Shown here piece by piece: positions 11,007 through 18,973 of a stretch of 64,000 nt of DNA. Origin of the DNA: Comamonas testosteroni (lineage in GTDB: Bacteria > Pseudomonadota > Gammaproteobacteria > Burkholderiales > Burkholderiaceae_C). Both the position numbers and the translations under genes were made by a program. Under the pieces are notes generated by a model. That model had not been told where the DNA came from. It did no database searches and saw only the letters and a program-made list of their open reading frames with translations. Location: contig NZ_CP043568.1 in NCBI RefSeq assembly GCF_014076415.1, positions 1-64,000 of the forward strand, given 5' to 3'. Position 1 is the first letter of the stretch. Each line of letters starts with the position of its first letter.

Positions 11007-11984
11007 TCAGTCCAGCCTGATGCCGGCCGCGCGGATGATGCGACCGAATTTCTGGGTGTCGCCCTGGATGGTCTGCGCGAACTGCTCGGGCGTGCCGGCC
11101 ACCACCGTCATGCCCACGCCGGACAACAGCTCGCGCGTCTGCGGCATCTGCAGGATGCTGGCCAATTCCTGGTGCAGCTTGGCTATGACGGGCTGGGGCG
11201 TGCCGGCCGGCACCACGAAGCCGATCCAGGTCAGCAGATCGACGCCGGGAACGCCGGATTCGGCCAGCGTGGGGACGTCGGGCAGCAGCGGGTTGCGCTG
11301 CGCGCTAGTCACCGCCAGCGCCCGCACCTTGCCGCCCTTGATGTAGGGCATGGCCGGGCCCAGCGCATCGAAGATCAGCGGCACCTGGCCGCCCACCGTA
11401 TCCGTCATCGCTGGCGCGCCGCCCTTGTAGGGCACGGCCAGCAGGTCCGCGCCGGTGGCGCTCTTGAAGACCTCACCCGCCACCTGCGCCGGCATGGCGC
11501 CATGCGCATAGGCCAGCTTGCCGGGCTGTGCGCGCGCCGCCACCAGCAACTCGGACACCGTGCGCGCACTGACCGACGGGTGCGCCGCCAGCACCATGGG
11601 CATGGTGATGGCCAGCGTCACCGGCGCGAAGCTCCTGGCCGGGTCGTAGGGCAGCTTGCCGTACAGGCTCTGGTTCATGGCCAGCGTGGAATCGATGGCC
11701 ACGAACAGCGTGTAGCCGTCGGGCGCCGCCTTGGCGGCCGCCTCGGCAGCGATGATGGTGTTGCCGCCGGGCTTGTTGTCCACCATGACGGGCACCTTCC
11801 AGCGCTCACCGAGGCGCGCCGCCACGGCGCGGGCCACCAGGTCGCTGCCGCCGCCGGGCGGAAAGGGCACGATGATGCGGATAGGCTTGCCGGGATAGGC
11901 ATCCTGCGCCGCCACGCCGCAGACCAGGCAGGCGCTGCACAGCAGCAGGGCCAAAGATCGTTTCAGGAAGGGCAAAACTCGCAT
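11007..11984 (-). CDS. Bug/TctC-family substrate-binding protein
   Basis: Second Bug protein of the operon, about 325 residues. A signal peptide (MRVLPFLKRSLALLLCSACLVCGVAAQ) precedes the family start YPGKPIRIIVPFPPGGGSDLVARA. GAAGGAG lies upstream of the ATG at 11984. It sits between the CoA ligase and the thiolase genes, separated by 16 and 2 bp, so it is part of the same transcript. Probably delivers or senses the aromatic carboxylate. Confidence 0.92.
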   Translation of the reverse strand: MRVLPFLKRSLALLLCSACLVCGVAAQDAYPGKPIRIIVPFPPGGGSDLVARAVAARLGERWKVPVMVDNKPGGNTIIAAEAAAKAAPDGYTLFVAIDSTLAMNQSLYGKLPYDPARSFAPVTLAITMPMVLAAHPSVSARTVSELLVAARAQPGKLAYAHGAMPAQVAGEVFKSATGADLLAVPYKGGAPAMTDTVGGQVPLIFDALGPAMPYIKGGKVRALAVTSAQRNPLLPDVPTLAESGVPGVDLLTWIGFVVPAGTPQPVIAKLHQELASILQMPQTRELLSGVGMTVVAGTPEQFAQTIQGDTQKFGRIIRAAGIRLD

Positions 11985-12000
11985 GGAAGCTCCTTCGGGG

Positions 12001-13590
12001 TCAGCGCTTGAGCTGGATGCCGGCCGCATCGCGGTCCCAGGTCTGCTCGGTGATGCCGCGCTCGCGCAGCTTGAACTTCTGCACCTTGCCGTTCTCGGTC
12101 GAGGGCAGCACGGCCATGAATTCGAGGTAGCGCGGCACCGCGAAATACGCCATGCGCGGCTCGCAGAAACGCACCAGATCCACCGGATCCAGCGCGGCGC
12201 CTTCGCGCGGCACGATGGCGGCCATGACCTCGTCCTCGGCCAGCTCGCTCTTCACCGGAAACACCGCCGCCACGGCCACGGCCGGGTGGCTGAGCAGCAC
12301 CTGCTCCACTTCGTAGGATGAAATGTTCTCGCCGCGGCGGCGGATAGCGTCCTTGAGCCGGTCGAGGAAGGTGAAGAAGCCGTCGGCATCGCGCACCACG
12401 CGGTCGCCCGTGTGGAACCACAGGTTGCGCCAGGCTTCCACGGTCTTGTCTGCCATGCCGAAATAGCCGGTGGCGAAGGCGAAAGGCTCGTCGGCGCGCA
12501 GCAGCAGCTCGCCGGGCGTGCCAGTCGGCACGTCCTCGTCGTGCTCGTCGGCCACCCGGGCGGTGAAGCCCGGCACGATGCGGCCCATGCTGCCGGGGCG
12601 CTGCTCGGCATCAAGGCCGATGACGAAGTTGCTCTCGGTGGAGCCGTAGCCGTCGAGCAGGCGCATGCCGAAGCGCTCGCTGAACTGCGCATGGAAGCGC
12701 GGCGGCACGCCGGGCGCCAATGCAATGCGCACACGGTGCGCGCGGTCGTGCGGCGTCGCGTCCTTGGACAGCAGGATGGGCACCATCGCGCCCAGCACAT
12801 AGGTGGCCGTGGCCTGGTGCCGCACCAGCGCGGCCCAGAAGCCCGAGGCCGAGAAGCGTTTCTCGACCACCAGCGTGGAGCCGGTCAGCAGCGCCTGGAA
12901 GAAGGCGTTCATCGCGTTGGTGTGGAACAGCGGCAGCGTGGTCAGCAGCACCTCGCCATCACCCAACTCCAGCAGCTCGGCGGTATGCCGGCCCCACCAG
13001 TAGAACTGCGCATGCGGGCAGCACACGCCCTTCGAGAGACCCGTCGTGCCCGAGGTGTAGAGGATGGCCAGCGTGTCGCCAGGCTGCACTGATGCGGCAT
13101 CCACCAGCGCATCGCCCGGCGCAGGGAAAGGCTCGGTGCCGGGTTCCTGCGGCGCGTCTGTGCGCCATACACGCTCCAGTGGCAGACCATCACGGTCTTC
13201 CAACCCGCGCAGCGCCGCCAGCCCTTCGGCCTCGGCCACGAACAGCCGGGCGCCCGAGTTGGCCAGGATGTGCCGCAGCGTGGCACCGCGCGCGGCGGTG
13301 TTGACCGGCACGGTGACGGCGCCGATCCAGGCGCAGCCCAGGAAGACCTGCAGGAACTCGGCTCGGTTGCCGCACATCAGCGCCACGCGGTCGCCGGCAC
13401 GGATGCCGGCGGCCTGCAGCACCGCGCCCATAGCCTGGGCGGTGCGCAGCGCGTCGGCGTAGCGCCAGCGGGTATCGCCTGCGACGAGCAGCGTGCGCTC
13501 CGCAAATCGCTGGCACTGGTGCGCCAGCATCGCCGGCAGCGTACGTCCTGCGGGCGCGAAGGTTTCTATGGCGGAAATGGCAGCAGGCAT
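12001..13590 (-). CDS. Acyl-CoA synthetase / aryl-CoA ligase (AMP-binding)
   Basis: 529-residue member of the ANL superfamily that activates a carboxylic acid with ATP and CoA. It has the P-loop ILYTSGTTGLSKG, the YGSTESN motif, GDRVVRDADGFFTFLDR, and the C-terminal catalytic lysine region TENGKVQKFKLR. The ATG at 13590 has GAGG at good spacing; a GTG at 13602 overlaps the upstream stop and is less likely. Substrate is unknown; the neighbouring dioxygenase suggests an aryl acid. Confidence 0.93.
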   Translation of the reverse strand: MPAAISAIETFAPAGRTLPAMLAHQCQRFAERTLLVAGDTRWRYADALRTAQAMGAVLQAAGIRAGDRVALMCGNRAEFLQVFLGCAWIGAVTVPVNTAARGATLRHILANSGARLFVAEAEGLAALRGLEDRDGLPLERVWRTDAPQEPGTEPFPAPGDALVDAASVQPGDTLAILYTSGTTGLSKGVCCPHAQFYWWGRHTAELLELGDGEVLLTTLPLFHTNAMNAFFQALLTGSTLVVEKRFSASGFWAALVRHQATATYVLGAMVPILLSKDATPHDRAHRVRIALAPGVPPRFHAQFSERFGMRLLDGYGSTESNFVIGLDAEQRPGSMGRIVPGFTARVADEHDEDVPTGTPGELLLRADEPFAFATGYFGMADKTVEAWRNLWFHTGDRVVRDADGFFTFLDRLKDAIRRRGENISSYEVEQVLLSHPAVAVAAVFPVKSELAEDEVMAAIVPREGAALDPVDLVRFCEPRMAYFAVPRYLEFMAVLPSTENGKVQKFKLRERGITEQTWDRDAAGIQLKR

Positions 13591-13598
13591 CGCGGGCC

Positions 13599-14087
13599 TC
13601 ACATGAAGAGTTGCATGTTGCCGAAAGCGGCATCGCAGTTCACCAGGTCCACGCGCTTGAGCCGCATACGCAGCGCGCCGTCGGCCTGCCGCACCAGCTC
13701 GTGGCTGGCCCAGCCGGCGTACAGCGTCTGCTCGTCCTGGCGTGTCTCGATGTAGTGGAACGCCGTGCGGCAGGTATAGGTGCCGGCCGCATCGTCGCGC
13801 GCCGTCACGCGTGGCGTCTGCAGCAGGTGGTGGCAGCGGCTGATGGGCTGCTGCGAGAAGGTGCGCGCGCCGCGAAGGCGCTCTATGCGCACCTGCAGCA
13901 GCAGCCGGTCCTCGTACAGCAGCGAGGCATGCAGCCGCGGATCGGTCTGGCCGTGGGCCAGCGGCATCCAGTAGTGGCCGTCCTCGGTGAACAGGGCCAG
14001 CCAGTCGCCCCAGCGCTGCTCGTCGAGCAGGGCCGCCTCGTCGAGCACGAAGTCGATGAGCTGCGGGTCGGTGGGTACGTTGCTCAT
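13599..14087 (-). CDS. Aromatic-ring-hydroxylating dioxygenase small (beta) subunit
   Basis: 162-residue beta subunit of the SnoaL-like fold: LIDFVLDEAALLDEQRWGDWLALFTEDGHYWMP and the typical arginine-rich mid-region. It supports the alpha subunit structurally. AGGAG lies before the ATG at 14087, which overlaps the alpha-subunit stop (ATGA). Together they would form a Rieske dioxygenase fed by the reductase at 16465-17454. Confidence 0.92.
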   Translation of the reverse strand: MSNVPTDPQLIDFVLDEAALLDEQRWGDWLALFTEDGHYWMPLAHGQTDPRLHASLLYEDRLLLQVRIERLRGARTFSQQPISRCHHLLQTPRVTARDDAAGTYTCRTAFHYIETRQDEQTLYAGWASHELVRQADGALRMRLKRVDLVNCDAAFGNMQLFM

Positions 14088-15427
14088 GCCTGGGCTCCTT
14101 CGCGCATGCCGGCCGTCATGAAACGCGCCCAGGCACGCATCTGACTGCGCATCTGCCATTCGTTGGTGCCATTGGTCACGGCCCCTTCCTGCCCGTCTTC
14201 CCGGGCCTTTTCGGCGGGATCGAACAGCCGGCCCACGTTCACCCATTGCGAGCCGCGCGAGGCCAGGCCCTGCTGGGCGCGCTCGTACATCTCCAGGTCG
14301 TCGTGGCCGACCACCGAGGTGGGCGCATTGACCAGGCGGTTGTACATCAGCGTGCGCTCCAGCAGCAGGTCCGGCGCGCCCACGAGGCGGAAGGTCCAGC
14401 TCTCCACCAGCGTGCGATCGGCCGCCAGCGGGCGGAAGATGCGCAGCGTCTGGATAGGGCCCTTGACCATGATGTTGGGGAAGTACACGGTGTTGTGGCG
14501 CACGTCGCTCAGGATGGCGTTGGCGCGCTCCTCGCCATAGGTGGCGACCATGCTCTCCCGGTAGCCGGGCGCGGGCGAATAGGCCGCGTGGATGGAGTCG
14601 CTGACGCCGGTGTGGCCATGGCCGTTTGGCCAGACGCGGATGCCCATGTTCTCGAAGAACTCGTAGGGATTTACGAAAGGCGCGAACAGCTCCACCGCCA
14701 TGGGCTTGGGCGTGCCCTCCGGCGCGCTCTCCCAGACCTGGACGGCCGTGCCGGCCGAGGACTCGTGCGCGACCATGGGGTGGCAGGTGTCGGTCTGGTT
14801 GTCGACCAGCATCTTCCAGTTGCAGCGGTGCAGGTAGCGCATCACGCCGCCGGCCACCTCGAGCTGACCCTCGGGGGAGCGGTCGACCATGTTGTCCAAC
14901 GTGGACAGCGAAGGGCCGAAGAATTCCTCGAAGCCCATGCCCTCGGGGCTCAGCCGGCAGAAGACGAAGTCGCGGTACACCTGCACCGCGCCCACGGCGG
15001 CCAGGCCCTTGCTGGCCTCGCAGCTTTCCAGGCCGGTGTTCTCGTAGCCCTTCTTCAGCGGGATGGACAACAGCTGGCCGTCGGTGCGGTAGGTCCAGGC
15101 GTGGTAGGGGCAGCGGAAAAACTTGCCCGTGCTGCCGCAGCCATCGGGCGCCACCTTCACTCCCTTGTGCGCGCAGCGGTTGTACAACACCTTGATGCTC
15201 TGGTCGGTGTGGCGCACCATGACCACTGGCTGGTCTCCCACGGTGGTCGCGAAATAGTCCCCCGGCTGGGGCACCTGGCTGGCGTGGCCGACGTAGATCC
15301 AGGTGTTGGTGAACAGTTGCTCCATCTCCAGCGCAAAGATCTCGGGATGGATGTAGCAGTCCTTGTGCACTTCGGTGTCGCGCACCAGGGCGCGGATGGC
15401 TGCCGGGTTGTCGCGGTATTCGGACAT
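14084..15427 (-). CDS. Rieske aromatic-ring-hydroxylating dioxygenase large (alpha) subunit
   Basis: 447-residue catalytic subunit. The Rieske 2Fe-2S ligands are C85-x-H87 and C106-x2-H109 (CAHKG and CPYHAW). The mononuclear iron site is D213, H216, H221 in the DTCHPMVAH block, with a later acidic ligand near D376 (DDLEMYERAQQG). It inserts O2 into an aromatic or indolic ring. GGAGG precedes the start. No separate Rieske ferredoxin gene is present, so electrons probably pass directly from the 2Fe-2S reductase two genes upstream. Confidence 0.95.
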   Translation of the reverse strand: MSEYRDNPAAIRALVRDTEVHKDCYIHPEIFALEMEQLFTNTWIYVGHASQVPQPGDYFATTVGDQPVVMVRHTDQSIKVLYNRCAHKGVKVAPDGCGSTGKFFRCPYHAWTYRTDGQLLSIPLKKGYENTGLESCEASKGLAAVGAVQVYRDFVFCRLSPEGMGFEEFFGPSLSTLDNMVDRSPEGQLEVAGGVMRYLHRCNWKMLVDNQTDTCHPMVAHESSAGTAVQVWESAPEGTPKPMAVELFAPFVNPYEFFENMGIRVWPNGHGHTGVSDSIHAAYSPAPGYRESMVATYGEERANAILSDVRHNTVYFPNIMVKGPIQTLRIFRPLAADRTLVESWTFRLVGAPDLLLERTLMYNRLVNAPTSVVGHDDLEMYERAQQGLASRGSQWVNVGRLFDPAEKAREDGQEGAVTNGTNEWQMRSQMRAWARFMTAGMREGAQA

Positions 15428-15437
15428 TGCGCCTCCC

Positions 15438-16409
15438 TCAGTCCAGCTTGATGTTGGCTTCGCGCACCACGCGGCCCCAGCGCTCGCGCTCCTGGGCCGC
15501 GAAGCGGGCCAGCTCCTGCGGCGTGCCGGGCAGCGGCTCGATGCCCAGCGTCTGCATGCGGGCGCGGATGTCGGTGGAGTTCAGCACGTCCACCAGGTGC
15601 TTGTTCAGCGTCTTCACCGTCGCGGCGCTGACGCCGGCAGGCGCCACCAGTGCCTGCCAGGCCGAGGCCTCGAAGCCGGACAGGCCCTGCTCGGACAGCG
15701 TGGGGATGTCAGGCATGGTAGCCAGGCGCTTGGCGCTGGCCACGCCGATGGCGCGCACTTTGCCGGAGGTGATGAAGGCGCCGCCGCTGGAGGTGTCGAC
15801 GAACATGAAGGGCAGCTGCCCGCCAACCACGTCGGCGATGGCCGGCGCGGCGCCGCGGTAGGGGACATGCGTCAGCGTCAGGCCAGTCTGCTGGCGGAAC
15901 AGCTCAGTCGCCAGGTGGTGCGGGCTGCCGGTGCCGGGGCTACCGTAGCTCATGCCCGCAGGATCGCTGCGCACCCAGGCCAGGAAGTCCTTGAGGTTAC
16001 GGGGCTTGGCGTTCGGATGCACGACCAGCACGAGCGGGAAGCGGGCGATGGTGCCCACCGGCGCGAAGTCCTTCTCCGCGTTGTAGGTCAGCTTGCTGTA
16101 GAGGAAAGGGTTGGCGGCGATCACGGCCGAGTCCCCGGTGAAAACCATGTGCTCGGCATCGCGCGACTTGGCCACGTAGTCGCCCGCGATGTTCGAGCCA
16201 GCGCCGGGCTTGTTGATGACGATGATGGACTGGCCCATAGACCGGCTCATGGCTTCGGCCAGCATTCGCGCCACGGCGTCGGAGCCACCGCCAGGAGCGT
16301 AGCCGACCACCCATTCGATGGGCTTGCCATCGGCCAGGGCCAGCGAGGGCGCCACGGCCAGCGGCAGCAGAGAAAGCACTTGGCGACGGGACAGCATGGT
16401 GGATTTCAT
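15438..16409 (-). CDS. Bug/TctC-family substrate-binding protein
   Basis: Third Bug protein of the operon, about 323 residues. The start at 16409 gives MKSTMLSRRQVLSLLPLAVAPSLALADG, a signal peptide with an Arg pair, then the ligand loop WVVGYAPGGGSDAVARML. AGGAG lies 8 bp upstream. It separates the reductase gene from the dioxygenase subunits. No transporter membrane subunit is nearby. Confidence 0.92.
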   Translation of the reverse strand: MKSTMLSRRQVLSLLPLAVAPSLALADGKPIEWVVGYAPGGGSDAVARMLAEAMSRSMGQSIIVINKPGAGSNIAGDYVAKSRDAEHMVFTGDSAVIAANPFLYSKLTYNAEKDFAPVGTIARFPLVLVVHPNAKPRNLKDFLAWVRSDPAGMSYGSPGTGSPHHLATELFRQQTGLTLTHVPYRGAAPAIADVVGGQLPFMFVDTSSGGAFITSGKVRAIGVASAKRLATMPDIPTLSEQGLSGFEASAWQALVAPAGVSAATVKTLNKHLVDVLNSTDIRARMQTLGIEPLPGTPQELARFAAQERERWGRVVREANIKLD

Positions 16410-16464
16410 CGCGGGACTCCTGGAAGCGGGTCGGTGGGGAGGAAGGAAAGGAAGGGGCGCGGGC

Positions 16465-17454
16465 TCAGAGGTCGAGCACCAGCCGCGCACTGCGGGCGCG
16501 CGAGACACAGATCTGCATCACCTTGCCGCCGGCGCGCTCGGCGGCGCTGAGCACGGCATCGCGGTGGTCGATCTCGCCCTCGATCACCCCTGCGGCACAG
16601 ACGCCGCATTCGCCGCGCTTGCAGTCGAACAGCGGGTCGCAGCCGTGCTCGATCAGGCAGTCGAGGATGGACTGGCTTGCCGGCACCCTGAGCTGCTTGC
16701 CACTCTGCGCCAGCACCAGGTCGATGGCCTGGTCGCCCACGGCTGCGACCGGCGCGGTGAACAGCTCGAAATGCACGCGCTCGCGCGGCCAGCCGCGCGC
16801 ATCGGTGGCCGCCAGCACGGCGTCGAGCATCACGCGGGGGCCGCAGACGTAGAGCTGGTCCTCGCCGGCGCAGCCGTCCAGCAGCGCCGCCACGTCCAGC
16901 GGCGCGCCCTGGTCTTCGTCGGCGTGCAGGGCCAGCGACTCGCCCAATAGGACCTGCAGCTCTGGCAGGAAGGCCATCAGCCCCCGACTGCGGCCCGCAT
17001 ACAGCATGCGCACCGGCAGGCCGGCGGCACGGCGTGCAGCCGCCATGCTGGCCAGCGGCGTGATGCCGATGCCGCCGGCCACCAGCACCGCGCAGCCGGC
17101 ATGCGCGCCGAGCGGAAAATCGTTCTTCGGCGGCTCGATCGCGATGCACTGGCCCGGCTGCAGCCCATGCATCCAGCGCGAGCCTCCACGGCCCTCGTCC
17201 TCGCGGCGCACCGCGATGGTGTAGTGCGGCTGCGGCAGGCCGGTATCGGCGCTGGCATCGGTGTTCACCAGCGAGTAGTGGCGCCAGTCCCGCACCTCAC
17301 CCTGAGCCTTGCCCGGCAGCCCTACCTGCACACGCACATGGGCGCCTGCGGCAAAGCCCGGCAGCGGGCTGCCATCCGCCGCGCGCAACGTGAAACGGCG
17401 GATCAGCGGATTCAGTTGGTCGGCGGCGACGACTTCGACAGCAATCGTTTCCAT
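16465..17454 (-). CDS. PDR/VanB-type oxidoreductase (FMN or FAD, NAD(P), 2Fe-2S)
   Basis: 329-residue one-chain reductase. An N-terminal flavin-binding barrel with the R-x-Y-S-like HYSLVNTDA motif is followed by an NAD-binding domain (VLVAGGIGITPLASM). The C-terminal plant-type 2Fe-2S ferredoxin has cysteines in CDPLFDCKRGECGVC. It supplies electrons to Rieske oxygenases. GAAGGAG lies before the ATG. It is 12 bp downstream of the iorB-like gene. Confidence 0.93.
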   Translation of the reverse strand: METIAVEVVAADQLNPLIRRFTLRAADGSPLPGFAAGAHVRVQVGLPGKAQGEVRDWRHYSLVNTDASADTGLPQPHYTIAVRREDEGRGGSRWMHGLQPGQCIAIEPPKNDFPLGAHAGCAVLVAGGIGITPLASMAAARRAAGLPVRMLYAGRSRGLMAFLPELQVLLGESLALHADEDQGAPLDVAALLDGCAGEDQLYVCGPRVMLDAVLAATDARGWPRERVHFELFTAPVAAVGDQAIDLVLAQSGKQLRVPASQSILDCLIEHGCDPLFDCKRGECGVCAAGVIEGEIDHRDAVLSAAERAGGKVMQICVSRARSARLVLDL

Positions 17455-17466
17455 GGAGGTTCTCCT

Positions 17467-18966
17467 TCAAGCCAGCGCATGGCGCGCGAGTGCGTCATGC
17501 AATGCCTTGCCATGCTCATCGGCCAGCGCGGCCTCGCGCAGTTCGCGCAGCGTGGCCGGAGCCAGGCGCTGGCCCGCACCGCGCACTGCATCCATCAGCC
17601 GCAGGTAGTTGGACAGGCCACGCGCATGCGTGTCGCTGTAGCCCTTGACGAGGCGCTGGCACTGCGCCACCTCCACGGCAAGGGCCGGGTTGTGACCGGC
17701 CGCCGTTTCGATGTGCGCCAGCCACTGCTCGATGTTTGCGCTCTCCATCTGGTAGCGCAGCGTACTGCGCCGGATGCCGCGCAGGCGCGACAAGCCCCAC
17801 AGCAGCAGATAGCCGCGCAGCGAGCTGGTGGTGACCACTCGGCCCTCCCGCGTGAAGCGCGCCAACAGGCGGTGCACTGCATGCGGGCGCGCCAGCCAGC
17901 GGCCCAGACCGGTGGGCAGGGTTTCGCAAATTTCCTCGATGCGCGGATGCATGAATTCATTGATCGCGAGCTGCTGGCCCTGCTGCACGCCCACCTCGGA
18001 CTGCACGCGGGCAAAGCGGCTGGCGCGCGTCTTCAGGTCGGCCACGCGGATGGTGTCCTCGTAGCTCATCCACAGCGCGAGATGGCGCGCCGTCTCGCGC
18101 AGCAGCAGGCCGGAGCCTTCGGCCAGCACCTGCACCCGCGCCAGGCGGTCAAGGTACAGCGCGGCATAGCCCGGGTCCTGGTAGTCGAGCATGCGGCGCA
18201 CGCCCTCGATGATCACCGGGCGAGCGTCGACCGCAAAGCCCTGCTCCACGCGCTGCAGCAGCGCCGCCACCCGGGGATCGCGCGGCGTGGCCACGGCGGC
18301 TGCGGCTGTTGCCGTTGCAGGCGATGCGCTGTCCGCCTGCTGCGCCTGATCGCAGGCACCGCCGAAAGCCTTGAGGCTGGCCTTGACGCCCACGCCACCG
18401 CGCTCGATCGTGGCCTCGAACTGCGTGCGGCTGAAGGGCAGTACGCCGGTGCCGGCCAGCGCGCCGAACAGCACGGCGCTGACCACGCTGCCGCTGGCCT
18501 GCGCGGCCTCGGCCATATCGAAGCGCACGAAGCGCTTGGAGGCACGCTCGGCATGGGCCAGCAGGCTGGCGTCATCCACGCGGCCGTCGCCCATGGCCGT
18601 CTTCTCGGCGATGGCATAGACGCGGTGCGTGGAGGAGATCAGCGTGGTGCGGTCCGCGGTGACCAGGCCGCGCTGCACGGCGCGGCCTGCCTCCATCAGC
18701 TCGGAGGCCAGCACCACGTCCACGTCGCCCGGCAGCGGCATCAGCGCCAGCACCGGCTGCGCCCCGTCGCGGCGCGCCTGCTCTGCCGGGAATAGCTCGA
18801 CGTAGTAGATGGTGGCGCCGGTGCGTTGCGCCACACCGGGCACCGACGTGGTCTGGGCGATGTAGTCGTTGTGCTCCGCGAGGTCGACGATCCAGTCGGC
18901 CAGCACGCCGCCGCCCTCGCCGCCCATGGCGAGGATCGCAATCTTGATGGGTTGGATGGTTTTCAT
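17467..18966 (-). CDS. Indolepyruvate:ferredoxin oxidoreductase beta-like subunit (IorB-like, extended)
   Basis: About 499 residues. The N-terminus KIAILAMGGEGGGVLADWIVDLAE is typical of the gamma/beta domain of 2-oxoacid:ferredoxin oxidoreductases. The protein is much longer than archaeal IorB, with a C-terminal DUF6537-like alpha-helical extension, as in bacterial versions. With IorA it would convert an arylpyruvate to an acyl-CoA. The start at 18966 follows the family N-terminus; ATG 18984 is also possible and would overlap iorA by 11 bp. Confidence 0.88.
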   Translation of the reverse strand: MKTIQPIKIAILAMGGEGGGVLADWIVDLAEHNDYIAQTTSVPGVAQRTGATIYYVELFPAEQARRDGAQPVLALMPLPGDVDVVLASELMEAGRAVQRGLVTADRTTLISSTHRVYAIAEKTAMGDGRVDDASLLAHAERASKRFVRFDMAEAAQASGSVVSAVLFGALAGTGVLPFSRTQFEATIERGGVGVKASLKAFGGACDQAQQADSASPATATAAAAVATPRDPRVAALLQRVEQGFAVDARPVIIEGVRRMLDYQDPGYAALYLDRLARVQVLAEGSGLLLRETARHLALWMSYEDTIRVADLKTRASRFARVQSEVGVQQGQQLAINEFMHPRIEEICETLPTGLGRWLARPHAVHRLLARFTREGRVVTTSSLRGYLLLWGLSRLRGIRRSTLRYQMESANIEQWLAHIETAAGHNPALAVEVAQCQRLVKGYSDTHARGLSNYLRLMDAVRGAGQRLAPATLRELREAALADEHGKALHDALARHALA

Positions 18967-18973
18967 GACGGTG

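Noticed and set aside
8914..11346. 810-residue plus-strand frame over thiolase and DUF35-SDR genes
   Set aside because: Runs across three well-supported minus-strand genes and has an Arg/Ala/His-rich composition typical of antisense frames.
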